Positions 17,223 to 26,048 of a DNA stretch of 38,755 nt are shown here, piece after piece. The notes below the pieces were generated by a model. The model saw only the letters and a program-made list of their open reading frames with translations. It was not told where the DNA came from and did not search any database. Source of the DNA: Acetobacteraceae bacterium (GTDB lineage: Bacteria; Pseudomonadota; Alphaproteobacteria; Acetobacterales; Acetobacteraceae); assembly GCA_027459285.1 (NCBI GenBank), contig DAIDIQ010000089.1, positions 1 to 38,755 of the forward strand, written 5' to 3'. The position numbers and the translations under genes are program-made. The first letter of the stretch is position 1; every line of letters begins with the position of its first letter.

Positions 17223-17294
17223 GCCGGCACACCGGCCGGGTAGCCTATAAAGCACAACGCAATCAGTTGGTTAGTGAAAAGCCCGCACGGGCTT
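17223..17294. promoter_or_regulatory. Divergent control region with two inverted repeats
   Basis: The gap between the response regulator and the export operon holds AAGCCCG (17279-17285) and CGGGCTT (17288-17294) around CA, a perfect 7-bp palindrome 30 nt before the adaptor ATG. It also holds GCCGG/CCGGC at 17223-17227 and 17232-17236. Either could be the operator of the adjacent regulator. A possible weak promoter (TTAGTG 17271-17276, 17 nt, TATGCT 17294-17299) overlaps the first palindrome. No sigma54 -24/-12 match was seen. Confidence 0.4.
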
Positions 17295-17323
17295 ATGCTG
17301 TGTCATCCGATCGTGAGTGCGCC

Positions 17324-18643
17324 ATGACCGACACGTTCCCGCCGACCGATGCAACACGCAAGCCAGCCGCGCAGAGCGGCGCCGCGATGGACCGGCGGGT
17401 GGCGACGCCTGGCTGGGCTCGGTGGCGGCGACGCTGGCGCCTGCCGGCCCTATGCCTGGGCCTGGCTCTGGCCGCGCTGCTGCTGATACGGCTGGTGCCA
17501 GCACCTGGCACACTGGTGGTGAGCCCGGCCGATATCACCCTGGGCAGCGTAACCCAGGCCCCGTTCCTTGACTATCTGCCGGCTCGCGCAACCGTGGCGC
17601 CATTGCGCAGCGTGTTCATCGATGCGGTCTCCGGCGGGGCGGTGGCCAGCCTGGCGGTGCAGGATGGTGCGGTGGTGCGAGCCGGCCAGGTGCTGGCCAC
17701 GCTGACCAACCCGCAATTGCAGCTCGATGTTTCGGCCCGTGCCGCCGCCATCACCGGGCAACTGGGCACCGCGAGCGCCCAGCAACTGGCCTTGCAGCAA
17801 AGCCTGGCGAATGAGCGCGCGACCATTGCCGAGACTGGCTATGACCTGCTGAAGGCCCGGCGCGATCTTTCAGTGCGGCAGGAATTGCAGGCACAGGGGT
17901 TCGAATCCGACGCCTCGGTCAAGAACGCGGCCGATGATGCACGCTATTACGGCACGCGGCTGACCATGCTGAAGGCGGCCTTCGCGCATGATGCCACGCT
18001 GGCCGCCGCACAGGACCGACAGATTGCGCAGACCGCCGCCTTGTTGCGGCGCAATCTGAAGACGGTGCAGGACAGTTTGCGCGCCCTGACCATTCGCGCG
18101 CCCGTGAGCGGACGGCTGACCAACTTCCTGATCGAGCCTGGCCAGACCATCCATGTGGGGGATTCGCTCGGTCAGGTGGACAGTGTCGATGCCTACCGGT
18201 TGGATGCGGAGATCGATGAATTCTATCTCGGCCGGATTCATGTCGGCCAGACCGCCACCGCCGATCTCGATGGCCGGGCCGCGACATTGCGGGTTTTCCT
18301 GATCCGCCCGCAGGTCACGAATGGGCAATTCCAGGTCGAGCTGCATTTCGTGGGCGCGCCGCCGGCCGGGCTGCAACGCGGCCAGGGCACCGATATCCGA
18401 CTGACGCTCGGGCAGACCCGGGCCGCCCTGGTGGTGCCGAACGGGCCGTGGCTTACCAGCGGCGGGGGCGCGTATGCCTATGTGCTGAACCGCGCCGGCA
18501 CCCGCGCCACGCGGCGCCCCATCAGCACTGGCCGCCGCAACCCCGATCAGGTCGAGATAACCGCCGGCCTTGCGCCGGGAGAGCGGATCATTGTTTCGAG
18601 CTACGGGAATTTCAGGAATTTCCGTCGGCTCATCGTGCGCTGA
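17324..18643 (+). CDS. Periplasmic adaptor (membrane fusion) subunit of an FtsX-type exporter
   Basis: 439 aa from ATG 17324; the frame extends to 17174, but that part overlaps the divergent regulator and lacks protein character. One N-terminal membrane helix (about 41-57, LPALCLGLALAALLLIR) is followed by a HlyD/MacA-like fold. This comprises a lipoyl half (GAVASLAVQDGAVVRAGQVLATLTN), a long alpha-helical hairpin (about 130-240), the second lipoyl half (IRAPVSGRLTNFLIEPGQ), a beta-barrel, and a membrane-proximal C-terminus. It bridges the inner-membrane permease and the outer-membrane channel. First gene of a four-gene operon, 16 nt ahead of the ATPase. Confidence 0.9.
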   Translation: MTDTFPPTDATRKPAAQSGAAMDRRVATPGWARWRRRWRLPALCLGLALAALLLIRLVPAPGTLVVSPADITLGSVTQAPFLDYLPARATVAPLRSVFIDAVSGGAVASLAVQDGAVVRAGQVLATLTNPQLQLDVSARAAAITGQLGTASAQQLALQQSLANERATIAETGYDLLKARRDLSVRQELQAQGFESDASVKNAADDARYYGTRLTMLKAAFAHDATLAAAQDRQIAQTAALLRRNLKTVQDSLRALTIRAPVSGRLTNFLIEPGQTIHVGDSLGQVDSVDAYRLDAEIDEFYLGRIHVGQTATADLDGRAATLRVFLIRPQVTNGQFQVELHFVGAPPAGLQRGQGTDIRLTLGQTRAALVVPNGPWLTSGGGAYAYVLNRAGTRATRRPISTGRRNPDQVEITAGLAPGERIIVSSYGNFRNFRRLIVR

Positions 18644-18659
18644 CGCACGGAGCAGGCGG

Positions 18660-19370
18660 ATGACACAACATGATCACAGGAAATCCGACATGATCGCGCT
18701 GACCGACATCAACCGACTGTACCGATCCGACGAGATCGAGACCACAGCCCTGCGCGCGATCGACCTGTCGATCAACCAGGGGGAATTCGTCGCCATCATG
18801 GGACCGAGCGGATGCGGCAAATCCACCCTGCTCAATATCCTGGGCACAATCGACCGTCCGACCGGTGGCACCTACCGGTTCCAGGACGAGAATGTCACCG
18901 CCCTGTCGGATGCGAAACTGGCCACGTTCCGGCGCGACCATCTGGGCTATATTTTCCAGAATTTCAACCTGATCGATGATCTCACGGTCGAGGAAAACAT
19001 TACGCTCGGCCTTGTCTATCGGAAAATGGCGGGCAGCAGCCGGCGTGAACGCGTGGCCGAGGTGATGGACCGGGTCGGCATCGCGCATCGCGCCCGCCAT
19101 TTCCCGAGCCAGCTATCGGGGGGCCAGCAGCAACGCGCGGCGATCGCGCGCGCCATTATCGGCAAGCCGGATCTGATCCTGGCCGATGAGCCGACCGGCA
19201 ATCTCGATACCGAGAACGGCGCCCAGGTGATGGATATTCTGACGCAACTGAACAACGAGGGCGCGACCATCGTGATGGTCACGCATTCGCCGAGCCACGC
19301 TGATCTCGCCCGCCGGCGGATCGACATGCTGGACGGACGCATCGTGATTTCCGCCGAAACCATGATCTGA
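18660..19370 (+). CDS. ABC transporter ATP-binding subunit (MacB/LolD type)
   Basis: 236 aa from ATG 18660, which has GGAG (18649-18652) at 7-nt spacing; ATG 18690, with AGG at 18678-18680, is an alternative start that fits the family start MIALTDINRLYRS. All nucleotide-binding motifs are intact: Walker A GPSGCGKST, Q-loop FQNFNLIDD, signature LSGGQQQR, Walker B LILADEPTGNLD and H-loop MVTHS. The DEPTGNLD form is typical of ATPases that partner FtsX-fold permeases (LolD, FtsE, MacB). It should energise the permease encoded 13 nt downstream. Confidence 0.95.
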   Translation: MTQHDHRKSDMIALTDINRLYRSDEIETTALRAIDLSINQGEFVAIMGPSGCGKSTLLNILGTIDRPTGGTYRFQDENVTALSDAKLATFRRDHLGYIFQNFNLIDDLTVEENITLGLVYRKMAGSSRRERVAEVMDRVGIAHRARHFPSQLSGGQQQRAAIARAIIGKPDLILADEPTGNLDTENGAQVMDILTQLNNEGATIVMVTHSPSHADLARRRIDMLDGRIVISAETMI

Positions 19371-19383
19371 GCGAGATAGTATC

Positions 19384-21846
19384 ATGATCTCTCACGGTAT
19401 TCTGACGCTGTATCGCACCCTGACGCGGCACCGGCTTTATGCGCTGCTCAACCTGTTCGGGCTTGCGGCCGGCATCGCGGTGTTTCTGATCGCGCAACTG
19501 GTGGTGCGCTACGAATCCGGGTTCAACCACTGGCTGCCCGGCGTCAACCAGACCTATCGGCTCGATTCGACCTTCACCGACCCGGGCGAGCCTCCATTCA
19601 AAAATGCCGAAGCGCCTTTCGTGGCCTACAAATTCCTGAAGGCGGACTTCCCAGGAATCTCCGCGGCGACACGACAATTGACGCGCGATAGTGTGGTCCG
19701 TGTCGGCGATACACTCGACAGTGAGCCGGTAAGCTATGTCGATCCGTCGTTCCTGAATGTCATTCGGCTGCCGTTGATCTCCGGCAGCCGCGCCGAGGCG
19801 CTGGCGACCCCGTCCGATGTGGTCATCGATCAATCGACCGCGCGAAAATATTTCGGCTCGGTTCGGGCGGTGGGGCGGACACTGAGCATTGCCTATGATG
19901 GCGTTGCGCACAATTACACGGTGAGCGCGGTGATGCGCGACGTGCCACCCGACAGCACGTTCAAGGCGCGGATGCTGACGCTGCTGCGGCCAGACGTGGA
20001 AAAAGACACGCAGTCGTTCCGAAACTGGGGCAGCATGTCCGGCAGTATTTTCCTGACGATAAAATCCCCCGCGGCGGCACGCCAGATACGCGCGGGGCTG
20101 GTCAGCTTCGTCCAACGCCATGCGTCCGGCACGGGGGCAAATCAGTTGGGGCCGAATGCCGAGCAGGTGTTGCACCTCGTGCTGGTGCCATTCACCACGG
20201 CGCATTTCCACGATGTCGACGTCGAATCAGAGGTTCCGGGTGTAGACCGGCGGGTGGTGTTGAGCCTGGCGGCGGTGGGGTTGATGGCGTTGCTGACCGC
20301 GGCGATCAATTACGTCAATCTGGCAACCGCGCGGGCGGGGTTGCGCGCGCGGGAAGTGGCGGTGCGCAAGGTGGTGGGCGCTTCGCGCGAAGCGTTGCTG
20401 TGGCAATTCCTGGGCGAGGCAGTGGCTTTGACGGCTTTTGCCGGACTGATCGGGCTTTCCGCGACCGAACTCGCGGTGCCACTGATCAATGCGCTTGGCG
20501 GTTGGGCGATGCCGATCGATTACCTGACGATCGTGCCGTGGCTTATACTGATCGTGCTGGTGGTGGGGTTGGGGGCGGGCGCTTATCCGGCCTTGATGCT
20601 GGCGAATTACCGGCCGGCGAGCGTGCTGGCGTCCTCACGCACGCCGGCCGGCGGGCGGATGGGCACGCGGCTGCGGAATTTGCTGGTGTTGGCGCAATTC
20701 ATCAGCGCGATTGCATTCGCGATCTGCACGCTGGTGATAGATGCCCAGGCGAGTTTTCTGCGCAACGCCGACCGGGGGTTCGACCGGCACGGGCTGATTA
20801 TCGTCAGAAGCCTGTTGGAGAAGAACCTTCTGCCACGACAATTGGATTTGCTGACACGGTTGAGCCAGGTGCCGGGCGTGGTTTCGGCGACACTTTCCGA
20901 CCGGGAACCGGCGAGCAACAACACCGAAAACACGGGTATCCGCATTCCCGGAAGAGCCGACGATACGCCTTCGGTCACGATCGAGACGGTGGGTCGGAAT
21001 TACATGAAGACCTATGGCATTCATCTGATTGCCGGGCGGTGGTTTGATGCAAGCCACGGGCGCGACGATCTGGCGGGCAAGGACATCGGCACCTCCGAGC
21101 AGAACGCGGTGATCAACCAGGCGGCGCTGCGGGATTTTGGCGTGACCGATGCACGGGCTGCGATAGGCAAGAGTTTTCGACTGGACGATCCGGGCGGCAA
21201 TGACCAATCCGAACTGCATATCATCGGCGTGGTGGCCGATGTGCGGTTCATGTCGCCGCGCAGGCCGGTTTCGCCGCAACTGTATTTTTACAACAGCCAT
21301 GCCATCGCCTATGGCCAGGGCGCCATTCGCTATGAAGGCGTGAGCAGCGCCGAGATGCTGTCGCGGCTGCGCACGGCCTGGCACACGGCGGCACCGGACC
21401 AGCCGTTCCAGGCAAAGACCGCGGATCAGCGGCTGGTCGATTTCTACAAGCCCGAGCAGCAACGGGCACAATTGTTTTCAGCGGGCGCGGTGCTGGCGGT
21501 GGCAATTGCCTGCATCGGGTTATACGGGCTCGCATCCTTCGCCGCGGCGCGGCGCATGCTCGAAATCGGCATACGCAAAGTGCTGGGCGCATCGACGCGG
21601 AATGTGCTGGTGCTGCTGGTAGGGCAATTCGTGCGGCCGGTGATTATCGCCAACCTGATCGCCTGGCCGATTGCCTATGCGGTGATGCGAAGCTGGCTTT
21701 CCGGGTTCAACCAACGCATATCGTTATCCCCGCTTTACTTTCTGGCGGCAGGTGCTGGCGCGTTGCTGATTGCGGTGTTGACGGTGCTGGGCCAGGCCTG
21801 GCGGGTTGCGCGCGCCGAGCCGGCGCGGGCGCTGCGTTATGAATAA
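19384..21846 (+). CDS. FtsX/MacB-family ABC permease with duplicated core
   Basis: 820 aa. An N-terminal helix (about 17-43) and large periplasmic MacB-like domain (about 45-275) lead to three helices (about 285-415). A fourth helix, QFISAIAFAICTLVIDA (about 437-453), starts the second periplasmic domain, and three final helices follow (about 700-810). The duplicated FtsX signature is visible in AREVAVRKVVGASREALLWQF and MLEIGIRKVLGASTRNVLVLL. This doubled eight-helix form is known from putative macrolide/peptide exporters. It works as a mechanotransmitter with the adaptor and outer-membrane channel. Substrate unknown. The stop overlaps the TolC-like start by 8 nt. Confidence 0.92.
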   Translation: MISHGILTLYRTLTRHRLYALLNLFGLAAGIAVFLIAQLVVRYESGFNHWLPGVNQTYRLDSTFTDPGEPPFKNAEAPFVAYKFLKADFPGISAATRQLTRDSVVRVGDTLDSEPVSYVDPSFLNVIRLPLISGSRAEALATPSDVVIDQSTARKYFGSVRAVGRTLSIAYDGVAHNYTVSAVMRDVPPDSTFKARMLTLLRPDVEKDTQSFRNWGSMSGSIFLTIKSPAAARQIRAGLVSFVQRHASGTGANQLGPNAEQVLHLVLVPFTTAHFHDVDVESEVPGVDRRVVLSLAAVGLMALLTAAINYVNLATARAGLRAREVAVRKVVGASREALLWQFLGEAVALTAFAGLIGLSATELAVPLINALGGWAMPIDYLTIVPWLILIVLVVGLGAGAYPALMLANYRPASVLASSRTPAGGRMGTRLRNLLVLAQFISAIAFAICTLVIDAQASFLRNADRGFDRHGLIIVRSLLEKNLLPRQLDLLTRLSQVPGVVSATLSDREPASNNTENTGIRIPGRADDTPSVTIETVGRNYMKTYGIHLIAGRWFDASHGRDDLAGKDIGTSEQNAVINQAALRDFGVTDARAAIGKSFRLDDPGGNDQSELHIIGVVADVRFMSPRRPVSPQLYFYNSHAIAYGQGAIRYEGVSSAEMLSRLRTAWHTAAPDQPFQAKTADQRLVDFYKPEQQRAQLFSAGAVLAVAIACIGLYGLASFAAARRMLEIGIRKVLGASTRNVLVLLVGQFVRPVIIANLIAWPIAYAVMRSWLSGFNQRISLSPLYFLAAGAGALLIAVLTVLGQAWRVARAEPARALRYE

Positions 21847-23140
21847 GCGGAATTTGACCGGCGCGCTGGCCGGCACCGTGCTGCTGTGCGCCGCATCGGC
21901 GCGCGCCGAGACATTGCGCGATGCGATTGCCACCGCGTATCGGACCAGCCCGGTGCTGCACGGGCAACAGGCGTTGCAACGCGCCACGGCGGAAAATGCC
22001 GTGCAGGCGCGCGCCGGTTGGCGACCGACGATCGCCATCAACGGCAGCGGCGGCTATCAACGCCTGCCCTATGACACGTTGAATTTCAGCTATGGCGCCG
22101 TGGACAGCAACCAGGCTCAGGCGGCACTGGCGGTGACGCAGCCGCTTTACACAGGCGGACGCGTCAGCAGCGCTGTGCGGGCGACGGATGCGCGCACCCA
22201 GGCCGGCCTGGCCGGGTTGCATGCAACCGAGGAGACGGTGTTTCAATCCGTCATCGGCGCCTATATGGATGTGCTGCGCGATACGACAATTCTTGGCATT
22301 CGGAAGGCGGATTTGCAAACGCTCGCGCGCCAGGTTTCGAATACGGCGGCGCGCTTCAGGCTTGGCACCGGCGTCACCCGCACGGACGTGGCGCAGGCCA
22401 AGGCACAACAACAGGCGGCACAGGCGGCATTGCTGGCCGCCGAGGCGCAACTGGCGGCAAGCCGGGCCAACTACATCGCCATTGTCGGCGCCGCGCCCAT
22501 TGATTTGACCGACCCCGGCAACTTACCCGACCTGCCGAAAACCCTGCACATGGCGCTGGACCGGGCCGCGGTGGCCGACCCGCTGGTGGCACAAAGCCGG
22601 CTGGCTGCGCTGGCTTCGGCTGAGGATATCGCATCAGCCCGGGCGGCCACGATGCCAAGCGTCGAACTACAGGCCTCGATCGGCAGCATCGGACCCGCAT
22701 CGCCCCTGCATACCGGACAATACCAGTCCCAGGCGAGTGCGATAATTTCGGTGACGGTGCCAATTTATCAGGGCGGACTGATCGCATCACAGATTCGGCA
22801 GGCCAAGGACAAGAACGAAGCGGCTGAAGACGCCGCAAATAATACCACACGCCAGGAAGTGCAGATAGTGATGACCGCATGGAGTGCCACTCAGGCCGGG
22901 CTTGCAGCGATCAAGGCCAATAGCGCGCAAGTCGCCTCTGCCACCATGGCATTGCGTGGCTATCAGGCGGAATACGGCTATGGCCTGCGAAGCACACTGG
23001 ACGTGCTGATCGCGGACGAAAACCTGCGCGCGGCACAGATTAGCCTGGCACAAAGCCGAGACGATACACTGGTGGCAGAGGCCCAATTACTCGCCGCGAC
23101 CGGCGATTTGCGGTTTGGGACGTTGATGCAGGGGAGATGA
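21839..23140 (+). CDS. TolC-family outer-membrane efflux channel
   Basis: 433 aa from ATG 21839, overlapping the permease stop; the frame runs up to 21806, but only the later ATG gives a signal peptide (MNKRNLTGALAGTVLLCAASARA, cleavage before ETLRD). Two OEP repeats typical of TolC are visible. Each has a long helical hairpin, with AQAALAVTQPLYTGGRV in the first half and ISVTVPIYQGGLIASQIRQAKD in the second, plus RLGTGVTRTDVAQAKAQ and EYGYGLRSTLDVLIADENL. It provides the outer-membrane exit of this tripartite exporter. Last gene of the operon. Confidence 0.93.
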   Translation: MNKRNLTGALAGTVLLCAASARAETLRDAIATAYRTSPVLHGQQALQRATAENAVQARAGWRPTIAINGSGGYQRLPYDTLNFSYGAVDSNQAQAALAVTQPLYTGGRVSSAVRATDARTQAGLAGLHATEETVFQSVIGAYMDVLRDTTILGIRKADLQTLARQVSNTAARFRLGTGVTRTDVAQAKAQQQAAQAALLAAEAQLAASRANYIAIVGAAPIDLTDPGNLPDLPKTLHMALDRAAVADPLVAQSRLAALASAEDIASARAATMPSVELQASIGSIGPASPLHTGQYQSQASAIISVTVPIYQGGLIASQIRQAKDKNEAAEDAANNTTRQEVQIVMTAWSATQAGLAAIKANSAQVASATMALRGYQAEYGYGLRSTLDVLIADENLRAAQISLAQSRDDTLVAEAQLLAATGDLRFGTLMQGR

Positions 23141-23336
23141 TGGAAGACGCGAAAAATGAAACGACACACCAAAAAGGGTCACGCGATAACCTTACCTGAT
23201 TTTGGGTTGGCGGCTTGCAGCACGGGTCGGGTTTCAGCGGGAAGAGGAGAAGGTCTGGGCGCCACTGCCACGGCACGCGTGTCACAACGGTATCCAGATC
23301 TGTTTTCCTCAAAAAAAGAACAATGCTGTGCCACGC
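23141..23336. other. Intergenic region between convergent tolC-like gene and dinB
   Basis: 196 nt without a gene. Near the dinB side, the minus strand reads a run of seven T residues (23312-23318 on the plus strand as A7), preceded by no stable GC stem, so only a weak terminator can be proposed. Nothing else notable. Confidence 0.4.
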
Positions 23337-24623
23337 TTATTCCCGCCGTATCCCCAAACCGCGTCCGCGCCGCACCGCATTGGGACCGAATCGTTCGGCA
23401 AGCCGGTCGATCGCCGCCTGCCGGCTGGCGCGGCGGGGTGTTTCGGTGTCCAGCAAATCGCCCTTGTCCGCCTGGTCGGCGGGCAGCAGGGGGGCGGCGG
23501 CAAGCCCGATCAGGCGGAAGGCCGTGCCGTCAAGCTCCGGGCCGAGCAGCGTGATGGCGTGATCGAACAGCGTATCGGGCAGTGTGGTTGGCGCAGTGAG
23601 GCGCAACGTGCGCGTGCGCAGGGCGAAATCGGCGTTTTTCAGCTTCAATGTCACCCCGGACGCGGCCAGATTTGCCGTGCGCAGCCGGCGCGCCAGCTTT
23701 TCGCAGAGTGGCCAGAGCGCGTCCGACAGCGCCGCGGCGTCCGCGCGGTCCTGGGCGAGGGTGGTTTCGGCGCTGATCGACCTGGTCAGGGCGTTCCGGT
23801 GCACGTGGCGCGGATCCTCGCCCCGGGCGCGCGCGGCCAGCAGCGGCCCCTCCGGCCCGAGCAAAGCGCGGCTGGCCGCGTCGGTCATCGATTGAAGCTG
23901 GACGAGCCGGGTTATGCCGCGCGCCGCCAGCCTGGCGGTTTGCGCGGGGCCAATGCCGGGTAACAGCGAGACCGGCTGCGGCCCCAGCCACGCCGGTGCT
24001 TCCGTGCCCAGCACCGAAAAGCCGCGTGGCTTGCCCCGTTCCGCCGCGAGCTTGGCCAGCATGCGGTTGCCTGCCAGTCCGATGGACAAGGTGATGCCGA
24101 TATCGTGCTCCACCCGCCGTGCCAGCCGCGCGAGGCTGACCGCGGGTGGAGCGCCGTGCAGCGCCTCGGTGCCGGACAGATCGAGCACGGCTTCGTCGAT
24201 TGAAAGCGGTTGCACCAACGGCGTCAGTGTTTCGAACAAGGTCCGTAATTGCCCGGCCACGGCGCGGTATTTGTTGAAATCAGGGGCGATCACCACCGCG
24301 TGCGGGCACAGGCGGCGGGCGGTTGCCATGGGCATGGCGCTTTTCACGCCGCTGAGCCGCGCGATGTAGCAGGCGGTGGTCACGACCCCGCGCATGCCGC
24401 CGCCGACGATGACCGGCTGTGCCGCCAGTTCCGGCCGGTCGCGCTTCTCGACGCTGGCGTAGAAGGCATCACAATCCACATGGGCGATGGCGAGCCGGGT
24501 TAATTCGGGGTGGCGCACCACGCGGTGACCTGGCGCGCAGGCACGCACCAGCCTGGCGCAGTCCAGGCAGAGCCCGGTTTCGTCCGCCCCCGCCTTGTTC
24601 GGCTCCGCGCCACGATCCATCAT
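23337..24623 (-). CDS. dinB: DNA polymerase IV (Y-family)
   Basis: 428 aa from the double ATG at 24618-24623; the frame runs further up to 24851 but crosses the divergent tusA gene. A Cys-containing N-terminal extension (CLDCARLVRAC, about 17-27) precedes the polymerase, as seen in several alphaproteobacterial DinB proteins. Catalytic motifs: IAHVDCDAFYASVEKRD (metal-binding Asp), SIDEAVLDLSGTE (Asp-Glu pair), and SIGLAGNRMLAKLAAERGKP. A helix-hairpin-helix thumb (LLPGIGPAQTARLAARGI) and a little-finger domain follow. The C-terminus lacks an obvious beta-clamp motif. It performs translesion synthesis. Only 6 nt separate its start from that of divergent tusA. Confidence 0.93.
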   Translation of the reverse strand: MMDRGAEPNKAGADETGLCLDCARLVRACAPGHRVVRHPELTRLAIAHVDCDAFYASVEKRDRPELAAQPVIVGGGMRGVVTTACYIARLSGVKSAMPMATARRLCPHAVVIAPDFNKYRAVAGQLRTLFETLTPLVQPLSIDEAVLDLSGTEALHGAPPAVSLARLARRVEHDIGITLSIGLAGNRMLAKLAAERGKPRGFSVLGTEAPAWLGPQPVSLLPGIGPAQTARLAARGITRLVQLQSMTDAASRALLGPEGPLLAARARGEDPRHVHRNALTRSISAETTLAQDRADAAALSDALWPLCEKLARRLRTANLAASGVTLKLKNADFALRTRTLRLTAPTTLPDTLFDHAITLLGPELDGTAFRLIGLAAAPLLPADQADKGDLLDTETPRRASRQAAIDRLAERFGPNAVRRGRGLGIRRE

Positions 24624-24629
24624 GCCAGC

Positions 24630-24881
24630 ATGGCCGAAACCGTGCTGGACGTTAAGCAGTTGAAATGCCCGCTGCCGGTGCTGCGCGCGAACCGGGCGCT
24701 GCGGGGTCTTGCCGCCGGCGAGACGCTGCGCGTGCTGGCCACTGACCGCGCCTCGGTTGATGATTTCAAGGTATTCTGCCGCGAAACCGGCCACGCCCTG
24801 CTGGCCAGCGCTGAGCAGGATGGCGTGTTCAGCTTTCTGATCCGCAAGCACGCGAAGCCGGATGATGGGGCGGCGGCATGA
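24630..24881 (+). CDS. tusA: TusA-family sulfurtransferase
   Basis: 83 aa from ATG 24630 (MAETVLDVKQLKCPLPVL); the frame extends to 24510, but that part overlaps dinB on the other strand. The defining CPxP motif is present with the persulfide-carrying Cys13. The rest of the small alpha-beta fold is clear (GETLRVLATDRASVDDFKVFCRETGHALL). TusA proteins relay sulfur for tRNA thiolation, molybdenum cofactor synthesis or sulfur oxidation. No dsr/hdr genes are adjacent, so the partner cannot be named. Its stop overlaps the next start (ATGA). Confidence 0.93.
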   Translation: MAETVLDVKQLKCPLPVLRANRALRGLAAGETLRVLATDRASVDDFKVFCRETGHALLASAEQDGVFSFLIRKHAKPDDGAAA

Positions 24882-25810
24882 CCGTTACCTTGTTCACCCA
24901 CCCGGATTGCCTGGCGCACGACCCCGGCCCAGGCCACCCGGAGCGGCCGGAACGGCTGCGCGCGATACTGGCCGCGCTGGATGCGCCCGACTTCGCCACG
25001 CTGGACCGGCGCGAGGCGCCCTTGGCCGATGCGGCGGCGCTGCGGCGCGCGCACAGCCCGGCCTATGTCGAGGCGATTTTCGCCGCCGCGCCACCGCCGG
25101 GCACGCGCGTGACCCTGGACCCCGACACGCATATGTCCGCCGGCAGCCTGGATGCCGCGCGCCGCGCCGCTGGCGGGGCGATGGCGGCCGTTGACGCGGT
25201 GCTGAGTGGCGCGGCACGGCACGCTTTCGTGGCCACCCGCCCACCTGGTCACCATGCCGAGCCTGGCCAGGCCATGGGGTTTTGTTTGTTCAACAGCGTG
25301 GTGGTGGCGGCGCTGCACGCGCGCGCGGCGCACGGCATTGCGCGTGTGGCCGTGATCGATTTCGACGTGCACCATGGCAACGGCACCCAGGCCATGGCGT
25401 GGGACGATGCCGACCTGTTTTATGGCAGCACCCATCAGATGCCCTGCTACCCCGGCACCGGCGCGGCGGAAGAGCGGGGTGCGTTTGGCACCGTACTCAA
25501 CGAGCCCCTGCCGCCCGGTGCCGGCGGCGCCACCTTTCGCGCTGCCTTTGATGCCGTGCTGGACGGGATGCGCGCCTTCGGACCTGAGCTGGTGCTGGTT
25601 TCCGCGGGCTTTGATGCGCACCGCGACGACCCGCTGGCCTCCCTGATGTTGGACGAGACGGATTTCGCCTGGGCTGCTGGCCGCCTGATCGAGGTGTCGG
25701 GGGGGCATCTGGTCTCGGTGCTTGAAGGCGGCTACGACCTGGACGCGCTGGCGGCCAGTGTGGCTGCCTATCTTCGTGTCATCATCGCACAGGATGCCGA
25801 ACATGGCTGA
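24878..25810 (+). CDS. Histone deacetylase-family amidohydrolase
   Basis: 310 aa, an arginase/deacetylase fold enzyme of the class II HDAC / acetylpolyamine amidohydrolase group. Zinc-site and catalytic residues are present: RPPGHHAEP (His pair), VIDFDVHHGNGTQ (Asp and His zinc ligands), SAGFDAHRDDPL (second Asp ligand), and LEGGYDL. The start overlaps the tusA stop by 4 nt, and the end overlaps the xseB start by 8 nt, so all three are coupled. Bacterial members deacetylate small molecules such as polyamines or acetoin-related compounds; the substrate here is unknown. Confidence 0.93.
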   Translation: MTVTLFTHPDCLAHDPGPGHPERPERLRAILAALDAPDFATLDRREAPLADAAALRRAHSPAYVEAIFAAAPPPGTRVTLDPDTHMSAGSLDAARRAAGGAMAAVDAVLSGAARHAFVATRPPGHHAEPGQAMGFCLFNSVVVAALHARAAHGIARVAVIDFDVHHGNGTQAMAWDDADLFYGSTHQMPCYPGTGAAEERGAFGTVLNEPLPPGAGGATFRAAFDAVLDGMRAFGPELVLVSAGFDAHRDDPLASLMLDETDFAWAAGRLIEVSGGHLVSVLEGGYDLDALAASVAAYLRVIIAQDAEHG

Positions 25811-26036
25811 GCCGCAACCGATCGGCGCCCTATCGTTCGAGGACGCGTTGGCCGAGCTGGAGCGCATTGTGAAGGCGTTGGAGTCTGGCCAGCAGAAGCT
25901 GGAGGACGCCATTGCCGCCTATGAGCGCGGCGCGGCGCTGCGCCGCCATTGCGAGGAAAAACTGCGCCAGGTGGAAGCGCGCGTGGCGGCCATTGTGCAG
26001 ACCGAGCAGGGCCCGACGCTGCGCGATGTGGAATAG
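25803..26036 (+). CDS. xseB: Exodeoxyribonuclease VII small subunit
   Basis: 77 aa. Family core SFEDALAELERIVKALESGQ and LEDAIAAYERGAALRRHCEEKL is clear, forming the helical bundle that binds XseA. Exonuclease VII degrades single-stranded DNA in repair. The start at ATG 25803 lies inside the end of the deacetylase gene. In many proteobacteria xseB is followed by ispA and dxs and then tlyA; here tlyA follows after 12 nt with ispA and dxs absent. Confidence 0.95.
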   Translation: MAEPQPIGALSFEDALAELERIVKALESGQQKLEDAIAAYERGAALRRHCEEKLRQVEARVAAIVQTEQGPTLRDVE

Positions 26037-26048
26037 CCGCGCCCTGCC

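Noticed and set aside
17324-23140. The exporter as a type I secretion system for the glycine-rich repeat proteins
   Set aside because: The ATPase and permease are separate and the permease is FtsX-fold, not the ABC-fused transporter of type I secretion; the loci are also 12 kb apart.
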